Source: Erythrophleum ivorense
Taxonomy: Eukaryota > Streptophyta > Magnoliopsida > Fabales > Fabaceae
DNA: 64,000 nucleotides
Assembly: GCA_026724425.1 (NCBI GenBank)
Contig: JAIUCV010000019.1
Location: 13,521,881 to 13,585,880 of the forward strand
Reading direction: 5' to 3'
In this document: piece by piece, positions 24,581-35,300 of the stretch
How positions within the stretch are numbered: position 1 is the first letter of the stretch
How the letters are laid out: each line of letters begins with the position of its first letter
Program-made: the position numbers and the translations under genes
Notes under the pieces: generated by a model
The model's input: the letters and a program-made list of their open reading frames with translations, nothing else
Told to the model about the DNA's origin: nothing
Databases searched by the model: none

Positions 24581-24670
24581 CTCCTCAAGGACTTTGTTAA
24601 CTGAAATATCTATATGGTTCTAAATCAATCGACAAGAATGTAATCTTTGGTTAACAAAGTCCTTGAGGAG
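24581..24670. repeat. 21-bp perfect inverted repeat with 48-bp loop
   Basis: The left arm CTCCTCAAGGACTTTGTTAA+C (24581-24601) is the exact reverse complement of 24650-24670. Symmetry stops abruptly on both sides. In RNA this would be a long hairpin in the internal region of the LARD-like element. Confidence 0.9.
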
Positions 24671-24766
24671 ATTTCTTATGCCCTGATACTATCATATTCA
24701 CCCAAATCTTGGAAGTTAGAACAATTTCTTATGCCCTGATACTATCATATTCACCCAAATCTTGGA
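24671..24766. repeat. 53-bp tandem duplication
   Basis: The 43-bp block starting ATTTCTTATGCCCTGATACT at 24671 is repeated without change from 24724, with 10 bp between. It abuts the right arm of the inverted repeat. Confidence 0.9.
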
Positions 24767-25387
24767 ATAAGATTTCTCAGCTGAGCCGAAGATCTCATCC
24801 CAAAAATTGCAGTAGGACTATAAGTAAAGCCGCACTTTATGCAAAATGTCATACAAGTATAATATTATTCAATCTCATAATTCATACACTATTCATACAC
24901 TATCAGAATTAGAATTCCACGCAAATTCAATATGGAATTACAAAGTTGCAATACGATGACTTAGTACCTAATGAAGACATTTCTGATATAATTTAAACGT
25001 ACCAGATTAATATTATTCTATGTAACTTTCAACAACCAATTCTTACTTTCAGCATACATCATGTCATTCCAAATTGGAGTGGATAAAACAAAATTGGAGT
25101 GGAATACTGAGCATCCAATGAAGACATTCTGTTTCCATTTCGAATTTGAATTTCAACTGAACCCAGACACGAGTAAAATCAGCATGCACAAAAGAGGGAC
25201 AGTTCTCAGACCATAAATTATCATATACAACAACTTAGATACTTCTCAAGGAATATGCAGAAAGAAAAAGAAGTTTAACGTCCTATAAGACCCTTAATGA
25301 TGCCTCAACCATAATTATCCTGGGTTTCATAATGATGGTTGAGGTCCCATGAGAAAACAATTACTCCACAAACCACAATGCAACATA

Positions 25388-25400
25388 AACTCTAATACCA
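25388..25400 (-). other. Primer-binding site, tRNA-iMet type
   Basis: On the minus strand it reads TGGTATTAGAGTT, four bases after the LTR terminus TGTGACA. Plant Tekay/Del and many copia elements use TGGTATCAGAGC, complementary to initiator methionine tRNA. One transition separates them here. This site fixes the orientation of the element. Confidence 0.7.
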
Positions 25401-25404
25401 ACTT

Positions 25405-28105
25405 TGTCACACCCCAAAACTAGAGATGTGACCAACACCAGTATGAGATCAATCTCACATTCGTTAGCTAAATAAATTGACCTTGAAGTATACTTCCCTA
25501 GCATACCACTTATTAATCTAAAACTCTTAATTACATAACTAACTTATTTCTCACAAAAATTTCAACAGAATGTCATTTTAAAATAAGACATCCCAAAATT
25601 TTTACAACAATTATAACATCAGCTCTCGAACCAATAATCTATGCAACTATACTAAGGTGGGGAATTCTACCTATGGACTTTGTGGAGCTATAATTAAATT
25701 ACAAAATCAAGTCATACAAAATCAACAGAAAAACACCGCCCATGCAAAAGGATGCGGGACTCACCCAAAAAGAATTCTTGGTCATCACTAGATTACTAGA
25801 GAAGACTCAAGTTCAGCTCTATTATTTGAAAAACCAAATGTCCAACAAGTAAATAACATCCACATTTCAATAATTAAATGAATAGATACAAAAATATAGA
25901 AATAAAAAGGTAAGTGGGTAAAACATCTTACAAAAACATCTTGTAAAAGCCTCTAAAACCTGAAACCATGCTTTAGAATACAGTAGTTTGGTTTCATAAA
26001 TGAAATTTAAATATAAGGAATGTACTAAGTCATGATAATCACATAGTTTGAAGCCAATATAAATAACAATAATATAAAGTATGTAACTTTTAAAATACGT
26101 ATATGAGAGTTTCCCAAAAAGAAAAAAACCAATTCTACCAAAAACATTTTGTTGGAGGGATTTTCCTCAAAACTATATAGTCATTGTGGGTTCACAAGCC
26201 CCATGAGAAAACAACCGTTCGTCATGGACACATAATCCACGTGGGCAAATAATCAATCTGTTGTAAGTCTTCAGCTCACGTACAATAAGATCCCTCTATT
26301 CCATATGTATTGGCTGATATATGGGGCTAGCATCTCTTGTACCTCATGCTAGCCAGGGTTTAACCAAGATGCACCAAATGCTAACAAAACTGTAGTTAGC
26401 AACCAGTATTATATAACTAGTCCCTCCGTAATAAAAAAAAGTTACCACCATGGATGGAACCACCTTCATTCCAGTTTGTATTTAAACATTTCTCATTCGT
26501 AACCAATAAAAGGATCTATAAAAATTTCTCAAGATTACTCCTATTAATTCCATACACGTGTCAATCACTTGCAGTTCAGGAAATGCAACATAATTAAAAC
26601 ATTTCTCATTCAAAATCAGTGCAAATAGACTTTCAATAATTTTAAAAAGCTTTGATCTTTTACAAAATATAACAATGCAAGATATGAAATTATAAAATAA
26701 GAGAGCATGTAGTAGGACGTTATCTAGTCACCTTACAGAGCTGACACTATGATATTTCCTATCGTGTCTTCCACTATTTCACCAAATGAGGAGAAGTCTT
26801 TGGAATTTCCTATAATACAATTTAACTCAATTTTATTACTTTGATTACCTTTAATTGTTACATAATGAAAGTGACCCATAATTCCCAATAGTTTTTGCTA
26901 AACTTCCAAAAGTTTTTATTTTCATAATCTATTGTGCATTTTACTACAGTTACATAATGTAGTTGCACATTCTACTAAATTCCAAGACCCAAGCCTCCAT
27001 CCCAACCTTCTAATCATTTTCTAACTTTAAGTGCCTCTACATTAAATTTATAATTTAGTGTTAAGCTTGAGAATTGTACCTTAATAATTTCTAGTCAAGT
27101 ATAGATTATTACCAGTTTATGCTTAACCACATCACTACACATACCAACCCCCTTTTTCTTATTATTATAATAATTGACCCAACTTAGTAGTCGAAGAATC
27201 CAACCTCTCACAATTGTGGTTATTTCTTACCTTTCAAAGTTTAGTCACAAGGTGGCCCATAGTATCTCCCAAGGACGATTTTAAATGGTTTCCTATGCAT
27301 TTAAGTTTCATTATTATCAATTATCTCCTCACGTGATCCAATAGTAAGGAAACATGAAGGAACATTTAAAAAAAAAAAAAAAGAATTCCTCCTTGCTTAT
27401 ATTAACAGGACAATCCATAAAATGGGATCAGCCACTTACCTACCCTAGAAGACTAGAGTTTCCTCCATTGCCCAAAGCGTGATTCCTTTTAAGAAATCCA
27501 AGATATATCCGACGACCAGCTCTGGGAATGGAAGTAATGATTACCAGTGTAGAAACAAGTACGCTACTGATTACTAGATGACAACTAGAAAGTACAAAAA
27601 GTAAAACCAAGATGGATGAGTTAAGCATGAACGGAGAAGTTCATTGTTTTCAAGGATGAACATGAGAGATACGAACCATGCAGGATTACTGTGTATTAAC
27701 TTGATGGGATGATGGGAAAACTTCAAACCACTTAACGTAAGCCAAAGTTGATTCAAAAAAAAAAAGCGAAAATCAGCCAAACACCCACATTTTGGTCAAC
27801 AGGGCACGATAGGTAGCAGAAATTTTCGCAAAAAGAAGGCTCTAACCAAAGTAATCAAGGCAGAGCAATATGGCACATAAGGATACAGGAAACGAGAAGG
27901 AAAAGGGAAACTGAAATTCTAAACACAATTGAAAAAAAAAAAAAAACCAACAGAAGCATCTTACCAGCTAATGAAAACATGCCAATACCGACGTTAGCAG
28001 CTGAAAACGTTTGCTTGAAGGCCGAACCAGAAATGGGTATTCAAAACTCACAAGTCTAGGGAACGATGAAGTAGAGCAGAACGAGAGAAAAAAAAAAGGA
28101 GATGG
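25405..28105 (-). repeat. 5' LTR of the LARD-like element (copy B)
   Basis: It begins TGTCACACCCCAAAACTAG on the plus strand and is collinear with 18785-21410 to GGAGATGG at 28105, where the two copies part. It carries extra bases (for example near 27640-27655) and lacks the leader duplications of copy A. Frames shared by both copies, such as a 62-codon minus-strand frame near 27440-27628, are conserved only because the DNA is duplicated. Confidence 0.6.
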
Positions 28106-29114
28106 TGTCTTCGGTTTCTCTCACCAAACCCACAACTAGAGTAGATCAAATACGAAGACAAAGGAGAGAACACCAGTGACGGGGGTACAGGCAGGAACAA
28201 GGCAGAATGTGGGGAAGTACAAAATGATGTTACAATCTTAAGCTCAAGGAGTGACGTGTGGATCTGATACCCAAAAAATGTAAGGGGCCTATTAGCAATT
28301 TAGGAAAAACAAGGGGCTAGAAACAATAAAAAATTCAACTAGCCCTTAGATAGCAATGGTTCGATCATTTCCCATGTTTGGTATACACAAGAAAGCAATC
28401 CTGAAATGGGAGAGGGAATGAGATTGCTGAGGGCTCTCCCTTAAACGAAGGAGTATCCTATCCTCCAGCCTATTGAAGGAGAGCGCGCTGCAGCGTGGGA
28501 GAGGGCTCCTTTCAGACAATTTTGCCTCTGGGTCTCCGTATGCTTGCGCGAGGTCCTCTTCCCGTCGCCATTGAAGACACTTGTCGGCCGACGGCCGCCA
28601 CTTTAGGAGGTTGTTGCTGCCACTGTCTGCTATCGCTACGTCCTCGTCGGGTCACCGTCCATCAAATCCCGTGGGATGGAGGTGACCAGGCTCTTGTCCA
28701 TCAAAGGGGTTCAGGGCCATCGTACACTGTACAAGCAACAAACTGCTAGTAGTGTTTGGGTACGGTATAAAATCGGTTCCCCCCCCCCCTTTTTGGTTTT
28801 GATTTTGACTTTGGGTGGGGTTTAGGTGGTTCTGGGTATGTATGAACAGCTAGTGGAATTTTGATTTCGACTTTGATTTCGATTTTGTTTCTAGCTTTCC
28901 ATATATTCCTCTTTTTTTGGCCTGATTCCATATATTCCTTATTAGTTCAAGACATATTATTTAAGCATTGCCAACTGCTAACTGCTATTTGGTTGTTTTT
29001 GTAAATAGTTTATACATTTTTCCATATTGACAAGTTATAAAAAGAAATTGTGATTTGATCAATCATATATTTGAAGGAAATTAATTATAATGAGGCTCTT
29101 CCAAATTAAATATA
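28106..29114. other. Intergenic stretch with a GC-rich island
   Basis: 28440-28750 is clearly richer in G+C than anything around it (for example GAGCGCGCTGCAGCGTGG and CGGCCGACGGCCGCCAC). This suggests a captured piece of gene or 5' UTR, but neither strand gives a protein I recognise. An 11-C run at 28779-28789 follows. The remainder is AT-rich up to the ATATA TSD at 29110-29114. Confidence 0.4.
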
Positions 29115-29514
29115 TGTAAAACCCGACGTGATGCATGAAGGAAAGAAAATCGACGTGAATGCATGAAGAAGGTTGGACTTTTCAACGCAGGTGCAACTGC
29201 CACGCATCAGTTTTGCCTTCTGTCGTTTTACGTATGTGTCCCTCATCTCACTTCCTTTCAACTGGAGTTTTTGGTCATTATCCTTCTAAATTCTGCAGCT
29301 CATATCCTCCAGCGAAGCACTTGCAGAATCAACCAGAAACTCTGTAACTTCCACTCTGTTCTGCTGGACGCTGTTTTCTCTGCATCTTCGAGCTACTGAA
29401 GCTTTGATTTTCTGCTTCTTCACGCCTTGAGTTTGCTCCATATTTGCTGCTTCATCAAGCCACATAGAAGCTCCCAGCTAAACGAAGCTGAACTGATCAA
29501 ATTCTGCAGCCTAT

Positions 29515-29820
29515 TTCCTCCTCTGTTTAGTGTTTCTTCTCCCCTGTTCAGTGCTGGTCTTGTTCGAACTGTGGCTGCAGCTTGCTCCTTGAATCTGGTT
29601 AAGTTTCTGCTACTGGTTTTGGGTGAGAGCACGTCAGAAAATTCCGATTTTTCTCCTCTGTTTAGCGCCATGGTTGGCTGATTCTGTTTTCACTTTCTAC
29701 TGCAGATTTTCCTCCTCTGTTTCAGCGCTGGTTTGGTCCGAAATCCAGCTGCAAGCTTCTCCTTGAATTGGTTCCGTTTTGCTGCTGGTTGCTGGTGAAA
29801 CCAAGTCAGAAAAAAATTGA
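29515..29820. repeat. Imperfect direct duplication in the solo LTR
   Basis: The order CCTCCTCTGTTTAG, GTGCTGGTCTTGTTCGAA, GCTGCAGCTTGCTCCTTGAA, TGCTACTGGTT, GTCAGAAAA (from 29515) recurs from about 29709 with changes (CCTCCTCTGTTTCAGCGCTG, GGTTTGGTCCGAAAT, CTTCTCCTTGAATTGG, GTCAGAAAAAAATTG). Confidence 0.65.
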
Positions 29821-30709
29821 ATTCTCAGGTCTGAAACTCTATTGTACAGATTGCTTTTGTTGGGTTCCTCTTTCTTCCATTTTTCACGCCAAATGATTCT
29901 GTGTTCCACTTTCCAATACAGCCCACCTCCTCCTTGTTTGAGCTGAGCTTCGTGGATATGTGGCTGGGCTAAGAGAGCAACGCTGCATAGTGGATTTGGG
30001 CCGGGAAAATTTCTGAAGTATGTATTGCCTTTTCTGGTCAACTTTCCAAGCGTTTTCTCCCCTGTTTATTAACGCTGTAATATGTCTTGTGTGGTGGCAG
30101 TTTGGAGGGGTTCTGCGCAGGAGAAAAGTGAGGCAGGAAGATGATCCTAGTTGGAGAAAAATTCTGATTCATTTATACTTAACTGTATGTTCCCTCTCCT
30201 ATACATTAATCCCTCTCAAAAATTCTGCATATTTAATACATACCTATTTTCATTAAGGACGAAAACCCCCCACCGTGCTCCATTCTTAATTGTTAAATTA
30301 TAATTATGCAGAATAAATTTTCCGATTAAAGATGGTATATATTTCTTTTAGTTTTCGAATTTTGGTTTAACTCCTAAGTTGAACCAAGAAAAAGAAAGCA
30401 TAAAAATGGGAATATGGAATATACTGTACTAGTTGGAAGGCAAAAAAAAATTAGTAGAGGATTAAATTTTAAATTTTGATAAGTCCAAGTCCGTATGAAA
30501 TTCATTGGGGTGGTTCATTTTCTAAGATTTGATGAACGGGTATTGTAGGAAATTCCAGAGATTGAGGTATAGTCGAGGAACGGGTCAGGAAATCTCTATA
30601 AAATTCTTGGAAGGTGAGTAAGTAAGGCGGATCATGAGACTCAGAAAATTCTTATTTCTGTTCCTAAGTTTCCTTGCAGTGTTTTAAAATTTTGATTCTC
30701 TATTTATAG

Positions 30710-30714
30710 AAATA
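30710..30714. repeat. Target-site duplication AAATA, left copy
   Basis: AAATA lies directly before the TG of the left LTR. The right copy at 43952-43956 lies directly after the CA of the right LTR. Confidence 0.9.
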
Positions 30715-30787
30715 TGATAACCTCTCTAAATTCATGCCTTTACAGTGCATTTTCCTTCAGCTGGGATTGACTTTTGGTGTATTTTTG

Positions 30788-30796
30788 TATATAAAG
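30788..30796 (+). promoter_or_regulatory. TATA box candidate in the Athila-like LTR
   Basis: TATATAAAG, 73 bp from the LTR start. It is the best TATA match in the LTR and has an exact copy in the right LTR at 42587-42595. The start site is inferred, not seen. Confidence 0.5.
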
Positions 30797-30966
30797 TATA
30801 CTCAAAATAGGAAAATGTGCATTTTTGATACCTGAGCTTAACTGATTCAATTTTAGTAAATTTTGCAAACTTTGACCTTAGTTTAGGAATATTTTGAGGT
30901 ATTTATAATTCCATTCTTTTTGCAGATATAGCTGGGTTTCAAAGTTAATTGCTGAATACAAAGATG

Positions 30967-31144
30967 TTCGCCGCGGCCAATTAGTTAGTTCGCCGCGGCC
31001 AATTGTTGCGTGGAGGAAGAAGCAATCAGAGAGATATTCGCCGCGGCCAATTCTGTTGTTCGCCGCGGCCAATTTTTAGTTCAGAAAAGCTGTGCACACC
31101 CGAGAGCATTTCGCCGCGGCGAATAATATGTTAGCCGCGGCGAA
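30967..31144. repeat. Paired-palindrome array in the 5' LTR (six copies)
   Basis: Six 14-mers fit TT(C/A)GCCGCGGC(C/G)AA. The invariant core GCCGCGGC is at 30970, 30992, 31040, 31062, 31113 and 31134. Spacings are 22, 48, 22, 51 and 21 bp, giving three pairs. Flanking and intervening sequence is not repeated. One copy (31110-31123) is a perfect 14-bp palindrome, TTCGCCGCGGCGAA. The same array is in the right LTR. Confidence 0.95.
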
Positions 31145-32158
31145 CTAATGTTTACTGAAACACTGCGTTTTGAGGTCTGAGGAACTCTAGGGTTGGATAT
31201 ATTCACAATTTTCGACCAGAGGAGGCATTCTTCGACTTCTGGGCAGTTCTGGGAGCTGGTGTGCTAGGGCTTGGAGTATGAAGAGTGGTTAGAGTCAAGG
31301 ATTGAAGTTTCAAAGAGATTTGAAGTCATTTCCATCGGTTTTTCTGATCCTCTCCTTCTCCTTTGCTTGTATTCTGCTATGGGTTTGATCTCAATGGTTT
31401 TTGTAAACTTGTAGCTGAATATGAGTAGCTAACTATTTGTTCTAGGATTATCTTGAACCCTTGTATGGAGTAACATCTGAACTCTCTTCCGCCTCCATTG
31501 ATTAATGATATATATATGTGCTGATTTTACTTCATTTGTAATGCTTCCGGTTGATTGGCCAATAATCGGTTGTGTGTTTGCTTGAGTGAAGCTTGAGAGA
31601 GCTAGCTTGAGTGTTGAACTTGAGTTAAATCATGCAAGAACTTGAAATTAGGAATTGAATGGACGGTTTAGTTGGTGAGGTAGAAATACACTCATTAACC
31701 TTGTATAGTCAAACTTGGGTCAGAGCTTGAAATTAGAGTTTCCTTAGTTGAAAGAGAGATTTAACAACTAATGGGATTAAATACTTGTTTAGGACTTGAG
31801 AGAGCCTTTACAAGTAGTAAATGAGTCCCCGACTAGTGCATATAGTTGTTGATTATTGTGGGTGAGAGGAGATTATTCTTGTGCTATGAGATACAAAGGG
31901 GGAGAGATAATCCTAGATCCCTTACAAACTTGGAGTTGAACAGAATCTTTTAACGCATTTATACATTCATTTGAAAAGTTAACTCTTTTACGTGCACCCA
32001 TCTTCATTTCACGATTGTTCTGCTCAACCTAGTTTAAAACATAAATTTAATGATTAATCCATTTCAACTTCAATCCTCGTGGGAACGATAATCTTTTTAT
32101 ACTACTTTGTCACGGCCCGTGCACTTGCGGAATAAGCTGTTTGGAGTGAACAAGTTTT

Positions 32159-32176
32159 TGGCGCCGTTGCCGGGGA
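32159..32176 (+). other. Primer-binding site, tRNA-Asp type
   Basis: TGGCGCCGTTGCCGGGGA lies six bases after the LTR end. From memory it matches the complement of the 3' end of plant tRNA-Asp over 18 bases, the primer usual for Athila-type elements. Confidence 0.9.
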
Positions 32177-32392
32177 TTGAAAGTTGAAATTTCTCTGGTT
32201 ATTCATTGAATTGATGTTAGGAAATTACGTTTGAGCGGGTGTCTAAAAAGGTAAATAGTTTTTTATTCATCAAGTAGTATTTTTATTTTGTTTTATTTTA
32301 TCCTCATTTTTATTTATTTATTTTATTTTTCTGTAAGTAGTTGATACTTGTTGGAGTGTTTTCTCATCAGGTACTTCTCTTGGATCTCGCGC
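32177..32392 (+). other. Leader between primer site and Gag-Pol
   Basis: T-rich, non-coding leader of about 216 bp. TCTGTAAGTAG near 32329 resembles a 5' splice site and could feed a subgenomic RNA for the 3' ORF, but nothing proves its use. Confidence 0.45.
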
Positions 32393-35300
32393 ATGCAAGG
32401 ATTGCATCCAGACGGTCTTGAAATCCTTTTGGATATAGAAGACATTTTTGAAAGAGCTAACCCAGAGCCCGAAGCGACCCCACAACCTGCGATGGCTGAC
32501 CTGGACGAAAATGACCTGTATACATTGGATGATTTTCTCAATCGAGAAGCACAGAGCTATCACTCTAGTATTCGGATGCCGGACATTCAAGCTAGAAACT
32601 TTGAGGTTAAACAAGTTATGCTTCAAATGTTGCAGATGAATGGTTTGTTTGGGGGTAATTATAATGAAGATCCTAATGTACACCTTAGCAAGTTTATTGA
32701 GGTGTGTGAGTCCTTCAAACAAAATGGAGTATCCAAAGATGCATTAAGGCTGAGGCTGTTTCCTATGACCTTGAAAGATAAAGCTAAGGCATGGCTAAAC
32801 TCTCTACCAGGGCAATCCATTGGCACATGGGAAGACTTAGTGTCCAGATTCAAGGCAAGGTTTATTCCTCGAGGGCGAAGAGCAACTATGAGAGGGGAAA
32901 TCTTAAATTTTGAGCAACAACCTGGGGAGATGTTTCATGAAGCATGGGAGAGGTTTAAGGAGTTGTGTAGGACATGCCCGAATCATGAACAGAAAAAGTA
33001 TGTACTCATGGAAGCATTTTGGAATGGTCTTGATGAAGATGCAAAAAGAATGTTGGATAATGCCTCTAGTGGAGGAATTGGGAAGATGAAGGTAAATGAG
33101 CTTTATAACTTGTATGATGATATGGCTTCCAATACCATGCAATATGCATCAGGTAGGAGATCATCTCAAAGAAGAGGGCAACCTTCTAGTCCATCGAATG
33201 ATATTGCAGCACAGCTTGAAGCAATGAATAGAAGGTTTGACAGCTTAGAGCTTCAGATGAAGAAACCCAACCCCATGGGAGTTCATGCTGTACAACCATC
33301 AGCTACTGTTTGTGATCACTGTGGAGAGGGACACTTATCTGAACAATGTCATTACACATTAGAGTCTGTGAATTACATGAACAATGCTCAGCGGAGTCAA
33401 CAGAACAATCCGTATTCTCAAACATACAATCCAGGGTGGAGAAATCACCCGAACTTTTCATGGAGTCAAGGTCCAAAATTGAATCAGGCTTCCTCATCAG
33501 GTGCAAGACCAGCTCAACCTCCCGGATTTCAAATGCCATCGAGACAAATCCCCATTAAAGAAGAAGAGTCTAAGATGGAGAAAATGTTAGCTCAGATTCT
33601 AGCTAATCAAGAAACTCAGAGGGTTGAAACAAAAACCACTTTCTCTTTGCATGACACAGCTATTAAGAACTTGGAAGTGCAAGTGGGGCAATTAGCCTCC
33701 CAACTGAACGCTATGTCAAGGGGAAATCTCCCTAGTGATACTATTCCCAATCCTAGAAAGGAGGGCAAGGATGAGTGTAACGCCATCACCTTGAGAAGCG
33801 GTAAGGTTTTGCCAAATGTTTCCCAGCCTAAAATGAAACTTAGTGAGGCAGAAGAGGAAGGGACCTCCTCTTCTAAAGAGGAGGATGCAGAGGAGCCAAA
33901 AGTGAATGACAGGGAGTATGGGAATAGCGAAGGAAAGAAGAGTGAAGAGAAGAAAATACAATCAGAAACTCAGATTCCACCGCTGCCTTTCCCTAGGCGA
34001 TTCAAGAAGCAAACGGAAGATAACCACTACAAGAAGTTCTTGGATACATTTAAGCAGCTGCACATCAATATCCCACTTCTGGAAGCTTTGGAACAGATGC
34101 CCAAATATGCAAAATTCATGAAAGATGCACTATCCAGGAAAAGGAGATTTCAAGAACATGAAGTAGTGGCATTAACAAAAAGTAGTTCAGATTTCATTAA
34201 AGAATTACCACAAAAGAAGGGTGACCCGGGAAGTTTCACTATTCCCTGTCACATTGGAACAACGTTCACGGTTAAGGCATTATGTGATTTGGGAGCAAGC
34301 ATTAATTTAATGCCCTTATCTATTTTCAAGAAGCTCCAGTTGGGTGAAGCAAGGCCGACTACGGTTACTTTACAACTTGCCGATAGAAGTTTGGCATATC
34401 CTCGAGGAATCATTGAGGATGTCTTGGTGAAAGTTGATAAATTCATACTTCCAGCGGATTTTATTGTTCTTGATTGTGAAGTTGATCGAGAAATTCCTAT
34501 CATTCTCGGAAGACCCTTCCTAGCTACTGGCAAAGCTCTCATTGATGTGGAGAAAGGAGAAATCACCATGAGAGTTGGTGAAGAGCAAGTGACGTTCAAT
34601 ATGTTCAAGACTCTCAAATTGCCAGATGAGCCGGAACACTGTTTCTATCTAGATATGATAGACCATATAATTCACTATGAATCCCAACGATCTATGATCG
34701 AAGGCAACAGTGGGACACTTTCACTACAAATTGAGCAAGATGAGGAGGGAGAGAAAGAATGTGTCACGATGGTGAGCGCTACCCCTATCATTCCTCCATC
34801 TAAGTTGAAGTTTGAAACTCTAGACTTGACTTCAAATAATAGACCTCAATTAAAGCCATCCATTGTGGAGCCACCTCAATTGGAGTTAAAGGCACTCCCA
34901 GCACATCTAAAATATGCCTTCTTGGGAGAATCAAATACCTTACCAGTCATCATTGCTGCTAATCTAGCCATGGAGAAAGAGTGGAAGCTCTTAAAAGTAC
35001 TACAAGAGCATAAGAAGGCGATGGGATGGAGCATAGCGGATATCAAGGGTATCAGCCCTTCAATTTGCATGCACAAAATCTTTTTGGAAGACAACCAGAG
35101 ACCTTCTATAGAGCACCAACGGAGATTGAATCCTAATATGAAGGAAGTGGTGAAAAAAGAAATTCTTAAATGGCTAGATGCAGGTATCATATATCCTATT
35201 TCAGATAGCTCTTGGGTGAGCCCAGTTCAATGTGTACCAAAAAAAGGGGGCATAACTGTAGTGGCTAACACTCAAAATGAGCTCATTCCTACCCGCACAG

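Larger units (their letters stand above)
21506..25387 (-). other. Non-coding internal region of the LARD-like element
   Basis: About 3.9 kb with only short chance frames on both strands. I recognise no gag, protease, RT, RNase H or integrase motif. It contains a 21-bp perfect inverted repeat (24581-24670) and a 53-bp tandem duplication (24671-24766). A pyrimidine stretch at 21649-21664 (TTTTATTCCCCTTAAA) could be the complement of a polypurine tract, but it is not next to the end of copy A. Confidence 0.5.
18498..28105 (-). mobile_element. Old minus-strand LTR element without coding capacity (LARD-like)
   Basis: Two related long repeats in the same orientation (18498-21410 and 25405-28105) flank about 4 kb without long ORFs. 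The right repeat starts TGTCACACCCC on the plus strand. Just left of it, after four bases, is the complement of TGGTATTAGAG, one change from the usual tRNA-iMet primer site TGGTATCAGAG. The element therefore reads on the minus strand, with its 5' LTR on the right. The LTR copies differ by many substitutions and indels, so it is old. The outer right end is not resolved and I found no TSD. Confidence 0.6.
30715..32152 (+). repeat. 5' LTR of the Athila-like element
   Basis: TGATAACC...GTGAACA, 1438 bp. A strong TATA word, TATATAAAG, is at 30788-30796 and a weaker GATATATT at 31196. If the first is used, transcription would start near 30820 and the palindrome array (30967-31144) would lie in the transcript. 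The sequence ends just before the primer site. Confidence 0.95.

Noticed and set aside
28495..28749. 84-codon frame in the GC-rich island
   Set aside because: No recognisable domain and a Cys/Arg-rich composition typical of chance frames in GC-rich DNA.
30878..31072. 64-codon minus-strand frame, identical at 42677-42871
   Set aside because: It lies across the palindrome array in both LTRs; the identity only reflects identical LTRs.
32348..32392. Extending Gag-Pol to 32348
   Set aside because: That codon is TTG; the first in-frame ATG is 32393.
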